A DNA stretch of 64,000 nt from DATFVJ01 sp963826515 (GCA_963826515.1 CAWGXI010000006.1:1-64000), one strand, 5' to 3'; counted from the stretch's first letter, positions 18,307 through 27,353 are shown. Translations and numbers: made by a program. The notes: a model not told the origin generated them from the letters alone.

Positions 18307-19098
18307 ATGGCGGTCGGCAGCAGCCCGGTGGTGGACAGTGTTCCGGCGCAAACAAGGCAGCGTTACCGGCGGCTGCGGGTGCTCAACGTCTTGGCCGGTG
18401 TGCTGCTGGTGGCGGAGGCGGCGTTCATGCTGGTGGCCAGCAATAATCTGGCGCTGCCGGTGACCGCGTCGTATCTGCGGAATGACCCGGTCGCTGTCAC
18501 CGGGCCGACGATGCCGCAGGTGGTGTTCTTGCTCCGGATCGGCCCGGCGGTGGCTTTCTTCCTTGCCCTGGCGGCGCTGGACCATCTGCTGGTCGCGGCA
18601 CCGTCGGTGCACCGCTGGTATGAGCACGGGCTGGCCCGCCGCACTAACTACGCGCGGTGGATCGAGTACTCCATCAGCGCGTCGGTGATGATCGTCCTGA
18701 TCGGGCTGTTCGTGGGCATCCGCGACCTGGCAGCCGTGGTCGCTATCTTCGCGGCGAACACGGCGATGATCTTGTTCGGCCTGCTGATGGAGCGCCAGCA
18801 GCGGCCGGGCGCCGCCGACTGGAGCGCCTTCTGGTTCGGCTCACTCGTGGGCGTCGTGCCCTGGGTATTGATCGCGGTCTACGTCGCACAGCCGGCCCAG
18901 GTGCCGGGGTTTGTCTATGCCATCACCATCGTCCAGTTCGTGCTGTTCTTCAGCTTCGCGGTCAACATGGCGCTGCAGTACGCGCAGGTCGGGCGCTGGC
19001 GCGACTACCTCCACGGCGAGGTCGTCTACATCGCCTTGAGCCTCACCGCCAAATCACTGCTCGCCTGGCTCATCTTCGCCAACGTCTTGCGTACATAG
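18307..19098 (+). CDS. heliorhodopsin
   Basis: A 263-residue seven-helix retinal protein of the heliorhodopsin family (light sensing or signalling, not ion pumping; inverted topology with the N-terminus inside). Diagnostic features: RWIEYSISAS in TM3 with counterion E120, LDHLL with H93, FWFG and VPW in TM5, PGFVYA in TM6, and LSLTAKSLLAW in TM7 with the retinal lysine K249. By my alignment from memory to the metagenomic type protein 48C12, the first-helix His (H23) is Leu34 and the Gln three residues on is Glu37. The ATG at 18307 follows GGGGGAG closely. It converges with a DUF6512 gene. Retinal synthesis genes are not in the window. Confidence 0.96.
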   Translation: MAVGSSPVVDSVPAQTRQRYRRLRVLNVLAGVLLVAEAAFMLVASNNLALPVTASYLRNDPVAVTGPTMPQVVFLLRIGPAVAFFLALAALDHLLVAAPSVHRWYEHGLARRTNYARWIEYSISASVMIVLIGLFVGIRDLAAVVAIFAANTAMILFGLLMERQQRPGAADWSAFWFGSLVGVVPWVLIAVYVAQPAQVPGFVYAITIVQFVLFFSFAVNMALQYAQVGRWRDYLHGEVVYIALSLTAKSLLAWLIFANVLRT

Positions 19099-19175
19099 GC
19101 GCGGTCGGCGGTGATCCGGCGCAGCGCAGCGGGAGGTCAAAGCGGCTGGCTAGATGGACCGGGCCATGGGCACAA

Positions 19176-19193
19176 CCCGGCGGTTCAGCCGGG
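19176..19193. terminator. possible bidirectional terminator hairpin
   Basis: CCCGGC-GGTTCA-GCCGGG forms a 6-bp stem with a 6-nt loop between the convergent heliorhodopsin and DUF6512 genes, overlapping the last codons of the latter. No T tract follows, so this is tentative. Confidence 0.35.
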
Positions 19194-19682
19194 CTGGAAG
19201 ACAGGCAGGTCCGGCGGCGTCGCAGTCCAGATCGCATACAGGACCAGCAGGGCCAGCAGACCGAGCACAGAAACCACCGCCGGCGGGACAGTGATCTGCT
19301 TGGAGAGCATGACCCGCAGGTGCAGCCACTGCCCACCCGCCACGACCAGTACGAACGAGGTGATGTCGGCCCACAAGATCGGCCCGGTCCCCAGAGCCCC
19401 GGTATAGGTGTAGAAGATGGCGACGATGGCCAGAGCCCCCAGGATCGCCTCCACCAGCGTCGCCCACGCCACCCGCCGGACCTCATGCAGCAGGACCGCC
19501 TCCACTGCCCCGGCAACGACCACCGGGACGACCAGCAGCTTGGTGTGTTCCCACACACTCTCATTGACGGGACTGACCAGCCCGGCCAGAGCGTTCTGTC
19601 CCGACCAGCCGTAAACGAAGTGCAGCAGCGTGCCCGCAACGACGATCGCCACTCCGGCGGTCGCAGCCAGCCTGCGCTCCAC
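19185..19682 (-). CDS. DUF6512-family membrane protein
   Basis: A 165-residue protein with about five hydrophobic helices. The stretch LLHFVYGWSGQNALAGLVSP then VNESVWEHTKLL is the signature of DUF6512 proteins, whose function is unknown. It lies 3 bp downstream of the SOUL heme-binding gene on the same strand and very probably shares its transcript. Together they converge on the heliorhodopsin gene. Confidence 0.8.
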   Translation of the reverse strand: MERRLAATAGVAIVVAGTLLHFVYGWSGQNALAGLVSPVNESVWEHTKLLVVPVVVAGAVEAVLLHEVRRVAWATLVEAILGALAIVAIFYTYTGALGTGPILWADITSFVLVVAGGQWLHLRVMLSKQITVPPAVVSVLGLLALLVLYAIWTATPPDLPVFQPG

Positions 19683-19685
19683 CCT

Positions 19686-20249
19686 TTACTCCTCGACGGG
19701 TTGCACGACCTCGTTCCGGCGGAGGAACCATGGCGTCCAGGGCGGGTTGAAGCGGGCATAACGTACCGGTCCGGCCGGGCGGAGGCCTGCCGCGACGACG
19801 GCCTGGCGGAACGCCGCCGCGCGTTCCTCGAACCCGTTACGTGTCCACCGGCCGGAGAACCGCACCGCTGCCGCCAGCTGCTGCGGGATCTCCCGGGTCC
19901 GCACCCGGGCATCGTCGGGCACCGGCAGCGTCTGGGCGGTGAAGTGCGATGGCATCACAAACTGCACCAGGTAGCTGCCGGGCCGGCCGGCGGCCTGCTG
20001 CACCACCGGGGCCGTCATTGCGATCCTTTCCGGGCCGGCCTCCTGCTGGGTGACCGGCGCCGTCATCGCGATCCGGCGGCGCGAGCGGTTGGCGCCATTG
20101 ATGAACCCCGCCAGTGGGCGGAACGCACGGTTGGGTGCCTCATCGAACGAGCCGTCCACCTCGATTTCGGCCACCAGGTGCGCCGGGTAGCGGCGTAGTT
20201 CGAACCCGTCCCGGCGGTCCACCACCTCATACGGCTGCTGCCCGGTCAT
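19686..20249 (-). CDS. SOUL family heme-binding protein
   Basis: A 187-residue SOUL/HEBP-like protein: YEVVDRRDGFELRRYPAHLV at the N-terminus, the internal MTAPV motif occurring twice (IAMTAPVTQQ, IAMTAPVVQQ), and the FVMPSHF and RFSGRWTR blocks. Members bind heme or other tetrapyrroles in a hydrophobic pocket; cellular roles in bacteria are poorly defined. No signal peptide is seen, so it should be cytosolic. It is the first gene of a two-gene unit with DUF6512. Its place beside a heliorhodopsin suggests a light- or oxidative-stress context (inference). Confidence 0.9.
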   Translation of the reverse strand: MTGQQPYEVVDRRDGFELRRYPAHLVAEIEVDGSFDEAPNRAFRPLAGFINGANRSRRRIAMTAPVTQQEAGPERIAMTAPVVQQAAGRPGSYLVQFVMPSHFTAQTLPVPDDARVRTREIPQQLAAAVRFSGRWTRNGFEERAAAFRQAVVAAGLRPAGPVRYARFNPPWTPWFLRRNEVVQPVEE

Positions 20250-20346
20250 CTCTGCCCCCGCGCAGGAATGTCATGCTCAACAGCCACGCTATCCCACCCT
20301 GCCTGCGCCAGCTCTTGAGCGGTTCGACGCCTTCGCTGGTGACCGA

Positions 20347-22343
20347 ACTTCCGAAGATCACAGGCACATGAGGGCTTGATCGAGAGCGTCTGCCCTGGTC
20401 ATGGGCCTGTGGGCCTGCGCTGACCGCGAATTGCTGTAGGCACACGCCGTCCGGCGTGTCGCTTGTGCTGGGCTGCCGCGATGGCTTGGCTCGTAGGCGT
20501 GTACCTGCGTGAGACCCGGCGGATCAACAAGGACGGCAGCGTCGTGCGGTACCTGCAGCTGGCGCACAACGAGCGGCACCCTCGTACTGGCAGCCCGGTC
20601 GCCAAGGTGATCCACAACTTCGGCCGTGCCGACAAGGTCGACCGGGAGGCGCTGGCCCGGCTGGTCGCCTCGATCTCCCGGTTCCTCGAACCCGAGCAGG
20701 CGGTGGCCGCGGCGGCGGCCGGCGAGGTCGAAGTGATCGATTCGCGGCGGCTGGGCGGGGCGTGGGTGCTCGGCCAGCTGTGGGAGCGGCTGGAGATCGG
20801 CCGTGCGCTCCGGCGGGTGGCGGCTGGCCGCCGGCTGGACGGGGAGGCTACCGAGCGGGTGATCTTCGCGCTGGTGGCGCAGCGGGCGCTGGAACCGGGC
20901 TCGAAGCTGGCGGCCACCCGCTGGGTGGCCGAGCGGGTCGCGGTCGAGGGCTGCCCGGGGTTCAGCGAGGACGCCGCCTACGCGGCGATGGACTTCCTGC
21001 TCGCGGCCCTCGACGAGATCGCCTCCAAGATCTTCGGCTCGGTCGCGCACCTGCTCAACCTGGACCTGGACATCGTCTTCGTCGACACGACCTCCACTTA
21101 CTGGGAGTGCGAGGTCGCCGACGAGCTCGCCGAGCTGGCCGGCGAGCCCGCCGAAGACGCAATCAGCAAGCCCGCCGAAGACGAGATCAGCAAGCCCGCC
21201 GAATCGGGGGCCCGCACGTTCGGGCACTCCAAGGACCACCGGGCTGATCTGCCGCAGGTGGTCATCGCGATGGCGGTCACCCGCGACGGGATCCCGGTGC
21301 GCTGCTGGACGTTCCCGGGCGACACGTCCGACCAGGAGATCATCCGCACCGTCAAGGACGGCCTGGACGGCTGGAACCTACGCCGCCTGGTCTGGGTCGC
21401 TGACCGGGGGTTCGCCTCACAAGCGAACCGGGCCTACCTGACCCGCGGCGGCGGGCACTACATCCACGCCGAGAAGCTCCGCCACACCAACGCCGCGGCC
21501 GCCGCGGCGCTGGCCCGCCAGGGCCGCTACCACACCGTGGCCGGGAACCTGCGGGTCAAGGAGGTGTGGGTGCCTCCCCGGGAGCAGGGGGTCCGGGCCG
21601 AGCGGTTCGTGATCTGCCACAACCCCGAGGCCGCCGCGCGGGACGCCGCGGTGCGCGAGCGGCTCGTCGCCCACCTGCAGGGCCTCATCAGCGGCTCGGA
21701 TTCCTGGCCCGCGGGCAAGCGCGACGAGCTCGTCGGGCAGCTCAAGGCCAAGCCGGGGCTGCGCCGCTACCTGCGGCGCACCAAGAACGGGCTGCTGCGC
21801 ACCGGCCACGCCGCGATCAAGCGCGAAGCCCACCTGGACGGCAAGTGGCTGCTGCGCACCTCCGACCTCACCCTCACCCCCGACGACCTCGCCGCCGCCT
21901 ACAAGCAACTGATCGCGGTCGAACGCGGCTGGCGGGACATGAAGGGCGCCCTCGCGCTGCGCCCCGTGTTCCACTACCGCGAAGACCGCATCCGCAGCCA
22001 CGTCCAGCTGTGCTGGCTGGCGCTCCTGCTCATCCGTGTCGCCGAGAACGCCACCGGCGACACCTGGCGCAACCTGCGCCATGAACTGGACCGCATGCAC
22101 CTGGTCACCCTCGCCACCGCCGACGGCCGCGTCGCCCAGCGCTCCGCGGCCACTCCCGGCCAGCAGCACATCCTGCGTGCCCTTGACCTGCGTGAACCGC
22201 CGAAGTTCTTCGACTTCACCCCGCCCGCGAACTAACCGCCGCCCGCAGCAGTCTGTAGTAACACGCGCCGATCACGCCCGTCTGCCATTCGCCCAGGTCA
22301 ACGGCCATTTTCCCGCGATCGCGTGCTCATGATCTTCGGAAGT
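20347..22343. mobile_element. IS1634-family insertion sequence, complete
   Basis: Perfect 14-bp inverted ends, ACTTCCGAAGATCA at 20347-20360 and TGATCTTCGGAAGT at 22330-22343, enclose one intact transposase gene. The element is 1997 bp. No clear target duplication is visible. Its right side cuts into a degraded integrase-core transposase. Confidence 0.9.
20481..22235 (+). CDS. IS1634-family transposase
   Basis: An intact 584-residue DDE transposase. It begins VGVYLRETRRINKDGS with YLQLAHN and VIHNFGRAD, typical of the family. Catalytic acidic residues lie in IVFVDTTSTYW, VWVADRGFA and VERGWRDMKGAL (the last being the YREK-like region). An upstream GTG at 20463 would add six residues; family members start at the chosen ATG. 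It may be active. Confidence 0.9.
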   Translation: MAWLVGVYLRETRRINKDGSVVRYLQLAHNERHPRTGSPVAKVIHNFGRADKVDREALARLVASISRFLEPEQAVAAAAAGEVEVIDSRRLGGAWVLGQLWERLEIGRALRRVAAGRRLDGEATERVIFALVAQRALEPGSKLAATRWVAERVAVEGCPGFSEDAAYAAMDFLLAALDEIASKIFGSVAHLLNLDLDIVFVDTTSTYWECEVADELAELAGEPAEDAISKPAEDEISKPAESGARTFGHSKDHRADLPQVVIAMAVTRDGIPVRCWTFPGDTSDQEIIRTVKDGLDGWNLRRLVWVADRGFASQANRAYLTRGGGHYIHAEKLRHTNAAAAAALARQGRYHTVAGNLRVKEVWVPPREQGVRAERFVICHNPEAAARDAAVRERLVAHLQGLISGSDSWPAGKRDELVGQLKAKPGLRRYLRRTKNGLLRTGHAAIKREAHLDGKWLLRTSDLTLTPDDLAAAYKQLIAVERGWRDMKGALALRPVFHYREDRIRSHVQLCWLALLLIRVAENATGDTWRNLRHELDRMHLVTLATADGRVAQRSAATPGQQHILRALDLREPPKFFDFTPPAN

Positions 22344-22565
22344 CCGGGGTGAACACCGCGTCGAAAGAGTCGCTGAACTTGCGGTCGCGGATCAAGAAGC
22401 GCACCTGGTCGGCCCGCTGCCCGAGGTCGGCGACAAGGTTTCGGGCCAGTTGCGTCGTCCAGGCCGCGGTTGGATGCGAGGTGACGCCCAGGAAGTGGAC
22501 GAAACGGTTGCGGGCATCCAGGACGAAGAACACGTAGCCACGCTTGAGGGTGACGCAATCACCCG
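22330..22565 (-). pseudogene. integrase-core (IS481/IS3-like) transposase fragment, inverted part
   Basis: On the minus strand VTLKRGYVFFVLDARNRFVH, TSHPTAAWTTQLARNLV and VRFLIRDRKFSDSFDAV are the front half of an rve integrase core. It is interrupted by the IS1634 end just after FDAVFTPD. The HTH portion of what looks like the same transposase lies next to it on the opposite strand, so part of the gene was inverted. Confidence 0.7.
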
Positions 22566-22940
22566 CGTGATCGGGCGTTGCTGGCGGCGCTGCTGCATCG
22601 GCCCCTGAGGGACGTGCTCAAGAGACTGCACTTGGTGGTGCGCCCCGGATACCGTGCTCCGTTGGCACCGCGATGTGGTCGTACGTCGGCACGCCCAGCG
22701 GTCCCGGCTTCGGCACCCGGGCCGGACGCGCACCGTGCGCTCGATTCGCGTCCTGGCGCGACTGGTCGGCTAGAACCCCCGGGTGGGGGTATCGCCGGGT
22801 GCACGGCGAGCTGCTGGTGCTCGGGGTAAAGGTCGCCGCTTCCACCGTCTGGGAGATCCTGCACGACGCCGGGATTGACCCGGCGCCCGAGCGCAGTTCC
22901 ACCACGTGGGCCGATTTCCTGCACTCCCAGGCCGAGGCCA
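22566..22940 (+). pseudogene. integrase-core transposase fragment, helix-turn-helix part
   Basis: Across two frames, DVLKRLHLVVRP, TVLRWHRDVV, NPRWGYRRVHGELLVLGVKV (read with one frame correction), ASTVWEILHDAGIDPAPERS and WADFLHSQAEA make up the N-terminal half of an IS481/IS3-like transposase. The catalytic half expected next is on the minus strand at 22330-22565. Stop codons and a frameshift are present. Confidence 0.7.
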
Positions 22941-22989
22941 TCGACGTTGTACTAGCCCGCTGCCACCGGTTGATGCTCTGACCCGAATC

Positions 22990-23405
22990 CGCGGGTAGCG
23001 CAGCGGTCATTGGCCGCAACCATGCGGGTGATCTTGGAGTGGCTGGTCCCGGCGTGCGGCATGACCAATGGCCCGGTGTCGTGCCGGGCTCGCGGGTGGG
23101 GAGTCTTTCGCTGGTTCGGGCTCTGGGGGCCGTGGCCTGGGGGCTGGGTGCCGGTGGCGGCTTCGCGGGCGCGGGCGGTACTGGCCGGCGGGCGATCATC
23201 GCCTTGCCGCCGCGGGTCTCGTGCCCTTCCAGCAGCTCGCTGCCCGATATCAGGCCTGTGAGCTGGTGCAGCCAGGCGGCGATCGCGGCGGCGATCAGCG
23301 ACGCCTGCATCCACGCGGTGCTGGCCTGCTCATCGCCGGAGGGCAGGTGCCGCAGCGCGGCGCCGTGCTTGCTGTCGCGGAAGATTCTCCGGGGGTGCAT
23401 ATCAG
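22990..23405 (-). pseudogene. IS1380-like transposase C-terminal fragment
   Basis: The stretch SKHGAALRHLPSGDEQASTA then WMQASLIAAAIAAWLHQLTG resembles the region after the last catalytic residue of IS1380 transposases. Frame is lost downstream. The N-terminus is missing. Family placement rests on one segment and is moderate. Confidence 0.5.
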
Positions 23406-23845
23406 GGCGAACTGGGCATCTTCCTGATTTGGCCAGGTCAGCGATTGATCAACATCGCGTGGTCACGCCACAGGTGTTGCACCAGCGGCCCTGTCCCGAG
23501 ACGGCGAAGCTTAGAGCAGCAGCGACAAGGAGCACGACACTCATGGAGGTCTGTTGCAAAAGCTCTCCGTCGGGGCGCTCGGTGCAATTTCATGCCACGG
23601 CCAGGCGACCCCTGGAGAAGGCTGACCGGCGGCCTCAACCGCACCAAGAAAACAACGACGTCACGGGCGGTACCGCCGCCATTTTCACGCCGGTACAGCG
23701 TCGCGCGCAGCGATACCAGGGCTGACCCGAACACGGCGCCGGAAGGCCCCACTAGCGTCCGCTGGGCGAGTTAGACCGTTGAAGCCCTAGCCGGGCACGC
23801 GGCAGACTGATGGTATCCGGCCCGTCAGCGCGGAAGGAGACGACT
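23406..23845. other. intergenic, nothing recognised
   Basis: Open frames exist on both strands without any recognisable motif. The last bases hold the ribosome site GGAAGGAGA (23832-23840) of the small gene that follows. Confidence 0.45.
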
Positions 23846-24076
23846 GTGACGACCTTGTGGCCGCGCCTCGCCTGGGATCTGGCCGTGCTCCCTGTGACAC
23901 TCAGCTACGTCTGACTGATCACCACGGTCGCGCTAACTGCCGTGTTCTCATCACGCCCGGCCCGGCGTAAGGCTGCCCTCGAAGTACTCCAGCTGCTGTT
24001 GCCCGGCCGCCGCCGCGGCTGGAGGGACGATGAACGGCCCAGCACCGGCCGCGCAATCCGCCGTTGCCGTGACTAA
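23846..24076 (+). pseudogene. small gene with one in-frame TGA
   Basis: A GTG with a strong GGAAGGAGA site opens a 76-codon frame that is continuous except for a TGA at 23912. The product would have one hydrophobic segment around the TGA (VLPVTLSYV-LITTVALTAV) and a basic tail. I do not recognise the family; small membrane proteins like this are common on actinomycete integrative elements. The stop TAA coincides with the 3-bp sequence flanking the ISAzo13 element, so that insertion lies just after the gene. Confidence 0.5.
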
Positions 24077-25397
24077 GCGCTCGCGCAATAATTAATTCCC
24101 TTCATTCGGGCGTGTCGTGCCGCCGGGCGGGTCTGCTGGGATGGTGTAGTTCCAGTTGCCGTGGAACTGGTGGCGCTGGAGGTGCCGGGCCTCGAATGCC
24201 TTCATGTCCTTGTCCGGGATCCTGATGCCCTTGGGGTAGATTCCGTTGTCCAGGACGGCGGTGACCTTCAGGCCGGTTCTGGTGGTGACCGCGCTGATCG
24301 TCTCGATGATGACCTCGTGGGAGACCAGCGGCCGGCCCCGCCAGTTCATGGTGATCGCGGAGAACAGCCGGTGCTCTATTTTGTCCCGCTTGCTGGTTCC
24401 CGGTGGCAGGTGCGGCACGGTGATGTCCAGGCCGGCCTCGGCGGCGAGCGTGGCCAGCCCGGTCTTCCACAGCCGCGGCCGGGAGCCGTTGGGCCCGCCG
24501 GAGCCGGCGGTGACCAGCAGGCGCCGGGCGCCGGGGCAGGCGGCCCGGCGCGGTCCGTTCCACCAGGAGCGGATCGAGGCGACGGCGAACGCGCCGGTGC
24601 CGTGATCGGTGCCCACGTTGACCCAGCCGGTGTCCGCGGTCAGGCCGCAGCTCCCGTACGGGGTGACCTTGCCCGGCTCCTCGCCGGGGAAGTCGTGCAC
24701 GCTGACCCGCTCGGGCTGCCCGGCCGGCGCCCATTCCACCCCGCCGTTCTTGAAGTTCCCGGCATTCTCCTTCTTCTTCGCGTCCACGCTGATCACCGGG
24801 CTGCCGTCCTCCTGGAACGCTGTGACCTGGGCGTTGATGTACCGGAACTGGGCGTCACGGGGGTGCGCTTCCCCTCGATGGTCTTGGCGTTGCCCTGCAG
24901 GCTGTACCCGGCCCCGGCCAGCAGGCTGGTCACGGTCCGCGCCGTCACCGCGTGGCCCTGACCGGTTAGCTCGCTGGCCAGATGGGCGGCCGGCTTCGTC
25001 GTCCAGCGCAGCGGCGGCACCGGGCCGCCCCGCGTTGCCGGATCGGCCAGCGCCTCCAGCGCGGGCACCAGCCCGGCGTCCAGCTCCGCCAGGCTAGGCC
25101 GCCCGCCGCCGGGACCGCGCACCCTCCCGCCGGGCTCCGCGCCGGACTCGATCTCGGCGGCGCCCCGGCGCACCGTCGTCACGTCCGCGCCGGTGACGCG
25201 GGCAATCACGGCCACGCCGCCGCTGCCGAGCGCCTGAGCCTCCAACGCCCAGCCACAGCCGCCGCTGGCGCTCACCGAGATAAGGACGGATCTTGACATA
25301 CCGGGCGGCTATCTCCGCGTCAGTCAGCATCCATTCGACAGACCACAAACGACCAGGGGATTATTCGGACAACTCCCTTTAGTTTCTGCGCGAGCGC
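24077..25397. mobile_element. ISAzo13-family insertion sequence
   Basis: Inverted ends GCGCTCGCGCA (24077-24087) and TGCGCGAGCGC (25387-25397) enclose a broken ISAzo13 transposase gene. TAA lies on both sides and may be a target duplication. A truncated second copy begins at about 58285 with almost the same terminal sequence. Confidence 0.75.
24092..25330 (-). pseudogene. ISAzo13-family transposase, frameshifted
   Basis: The start MLTDAEIAARYVKIRPYLGE is family typical. Later blocks: GRPSLAELDAGLVPALEALA, WTTKPAAHLASELTGQGHAV, ISVDAKKKENAGNFKNGG, CGLTADTGWVNVGTDHGTG and a C-terminal HQFHGNWNYTI. The frame changes near 25270 and near 24865, so no full transposase is made unless these are sequencing errors. 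The order of domains is complete. Confidence 0.85.
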
Positions 25398-25471
25398 TAA
25401 CCGGCCGCCAAGCCTGTGAAACTTCAGCCAGCGTTGAGGGGCCGGGGCGGCAAGGCTCCCGGCCAGTACCG

Positions 25472-25729
25472 TTGCCGCGGAGCACTGACCCGTGCGGGTA
25501 CTGGAATGAGGTACTGGCCCGGGTGCGGGCCGCGGAACAAGCTGCGACGGAGAAAGGGCTCACGCGCTGCGCCCTGATTCTGGCCGAGGTGCGGCTGAAG
25601 GAAGTGCCACGCCAGGAGGCGCAGCTGGGCACCGACCTGAAGCAGACCGTTTCTGGGAACGCTCGGAACTGCGGGTTCGCATCGTCGCCCGGCGATCGGT
25701 CCATCCTCCGGTACAGCATTCATTGCTAG
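25472..25729 (+). CDS. hypothetical small protein, weakly supported
   Basis: An 85-codon frame whose middle (YWNEVLARVRAAEQAATEKG then LTRCALILAEVRLKEVPR) forms a plausible amphipathic helix pair. It has no clear ribosome site and its C-terminal third looks random, so it may be a gene fragment. Nothing else in 25399-26029 is recognisable. Confidence 0.3.
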   Translation: MPRSTDPCGYWNEVLARVRAAEQAATEKGLTRCALILAEVRLKEVPRQEAQLGTDLKQTVSGNARNCGFASSPGDRSILRYSIHC

Positions 25730-26029
25730 AGCCGCAAACGATCTCGGTTGCCGCGCCCGCAAAAGATGGAGGCCAGCGGCATGCGCGGTCGATCGCACGC
25801 CGAACTGGTTGCCACGAACGGCAGCTGCGGCGAGGATGGCGCGACGGCCCGCAAACGCGCAGGTCACGGGTGCCGTCTGGAGGCTGAACATGCCGTGAGG
25901 GCAACTGGCCATTTTCACCTGCACGAGTGGGCACGGGGACGGGCGCTTGGGCATGTGCCCCGCCGTCCACCGCAACCGCGACGTCGTCGCACGTGGCCGA
26001 CACCGGGCATCAGGCCACCCAACGCCACA

Positions 26030-26074
26030 GGCCGGAGGTGCCGGTGACACAGAGCGTCACCGGCACCTCCGGCC
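26030..26074 (-). terminator. 19-bp stem hairpin terminator
   Basis: GGCCGGAGGTGCCGGTGAC at 26030-26048 pairs perfectly with 26056-26074 around a 7-nt loop. It lies 20 bp beyond the stop of the minus-strand secreted-protein gene. No T tract is present, as is common in high-GC actinomycetes. Confidence 0.75.
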
Positions 26075-26093
26075 GGAGTCCCTTTCGCGTACG

Positions 26094-26603
26094 TCACCAC
26101 CACCCAGTGCAGGCGATGTTAGGGCGGTCTCCCGCCTTGCCGCAGGCGCGCATGACCACGTTCGCATCGTTGTAGGCGACGGTGTGGTTATCCCGGCCCG
26201 AATGAATGAAGGTGTCACCCAGCTTGCCAACCCATGTGTGCCCGCCATCGTATGAACGGTCAACCCAAACTTCGTCGCCGGGGGAACCATTCGTAATCAG
26301 TCCCCACGCGCATCTGTTCGTGTTGTATCGCAGCGCGATCGTCCGGCCGAACAACACTGTTGACCTCGGCGTTGTGTTCCCCGCGGGGTTAAATCCGTTC
26401 GGATCGGCGCCGTCATAGCATGCAATTACCGCGGGGGCTGCCGCCGTTCCGAGCCCGACGTGGTGTGACACCGAACTGACTGCCGCTGGCCGGGCAGTGC
26501 TGGCCGACGCCACGCTGGTCAGGCCCAGCCCGCCGATCGCGGCGGCTGCGGCTGCAATGCCCGCAGCCCGCCCGCGCTTGTTCGTGATGTTTATGTCGCT
26601 CAC
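26094..26603 (-). CDS. secreted protein with an Asp-box motif
   Basis: An exported protein of about 170 residues. A basic N-terminus (ITNKRGRAAG) leads into a hydrophobic Ala/Gly/Leu stretch ending VASAS, a likely signal peptide. The mature part (IACYDGADPNGFNPAG, RYNTNRCAWGLI, SYDGGHTW, IACTGWW) resembles domains attached to secreted actinomycete hydrolases; SYDGGHTW fits the Asp-box of beta-propeller sialidase-like proteins, although one repeat cannot form a propeller. Two pairs of Cys could form disulfides. The start is uncertain; the GTG at 26603 sits very close to AAGGA. Confidence 0.65.
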   Translation of the reverse strand: MSDINITNKRGRAAGIAAAAAAIGGLGLTSVASASTARPAAVSSVSHHVGLGTAAAPAVIACYDGADPNGFNPAGNTTPRSTVLFGRTIALRYNTNRCAWGLITNGSPGDEVWVDRSYDGGHTWVGKLGDTFIHSGRDNHTVAYNDANVVMRACGKAGDRPNIACTGWW

Positions 26604-27353
26604 TTTCCTTCGCGTTTCGTACTGCCATTTGTGTCTCAGTGAAACGGCTTTCGTGCCAACGGCACTTTCGCGCCGCAGACGGTGGCGCAACGCCGATGGT
26701 GACAGCCGCGCGGTCACTTGAGGAATGATGAGATCTGCCGCGTACTCTTAGGGGATGTTGAGAGTGGGTAGGGCTAGGCTCTCCTCGTGCGTTCCCCTGC
26801 TGCGCTCGCCTGCAGACTCACCTCCCTCGCCTCCCTGGCCTTTGCCGTTGAGTCAAGTACGACCACAATGACTCCGGCGGTTCACACCCGCGACGGCTAT
26901 TTACAATTTCTCCCCTTCCCGCCAGCCCGCGCAGGACCCGATGGCGAGGGTCTCCTCGTGCGTTCCCCTGCGCCGCACGTGAAGGCAACCCCTGAGTCTC
27001 GCTTAGCTCGCTGATGTCCATCATTGTGGGTTTCCGCGCCGTCTGGATCGGAGAGATCCCCTTCGTCACGAAGGGATATCCCTGTTGTGTGGTGCGTCGT
27101 TCAGGCATCAATGTCTGGCCCGCCCGGTCCCGCTTCCGCCGCGCCGACAGGTGAGATCAGATGGGGTTGATCCCGTGTGTGGCGGACGTACCAGATCACG
27201 GCGTTGGCCCGGACAATGCCCGTCACGGAGACGATGGCGGAGACGATGGCCGGAATGGGCTCAGGCCTGGATGGGCCCTGGGCGCTGAGGGATCGGACAT
27301 CTGGTGCGCAACGGTGAGCCGGGTTTTCCCTGAGGACGTCGGGCCGATAGCGG
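26604..27353. other. intergenic with a 21-bp direct repeat and a hairpin
   Basis: No gene is recognised. TCTCCTCGTGCGTTCCCCTG plus C occurs at 26780-26800 and 26951-26971. A 7-bp inverted repeat lies at 27059-27075. The start of the histidine kinase gene that follows is not well defined, so its 5' end could lie within this stretch. Confidence 0.5.
27059..27075. promoter_or_regulatory. short perfect inverted repeat
   Basis: CCCTTCG-TCA-CGAAGGG, 7-bp arms around a 3-nt centre, about 280 bp before the kinase gene. It could be a hairpin or an operator; there is no context to choose between them. Confidence 0.35.

Noticed and set aside
20347..22343. Target duplication for the IS1634 copy
   Set aside because: Flanks (GACCGA on the left, CCGGGG on the right) do not match for either plausible boundary.
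23912..23914. TGA as a selenocysteine codon
   Set aside because: No stem-loop expected of a SECIS element was seen just downstream and the family is not a redox protein; a plain nonsense change is simpler.
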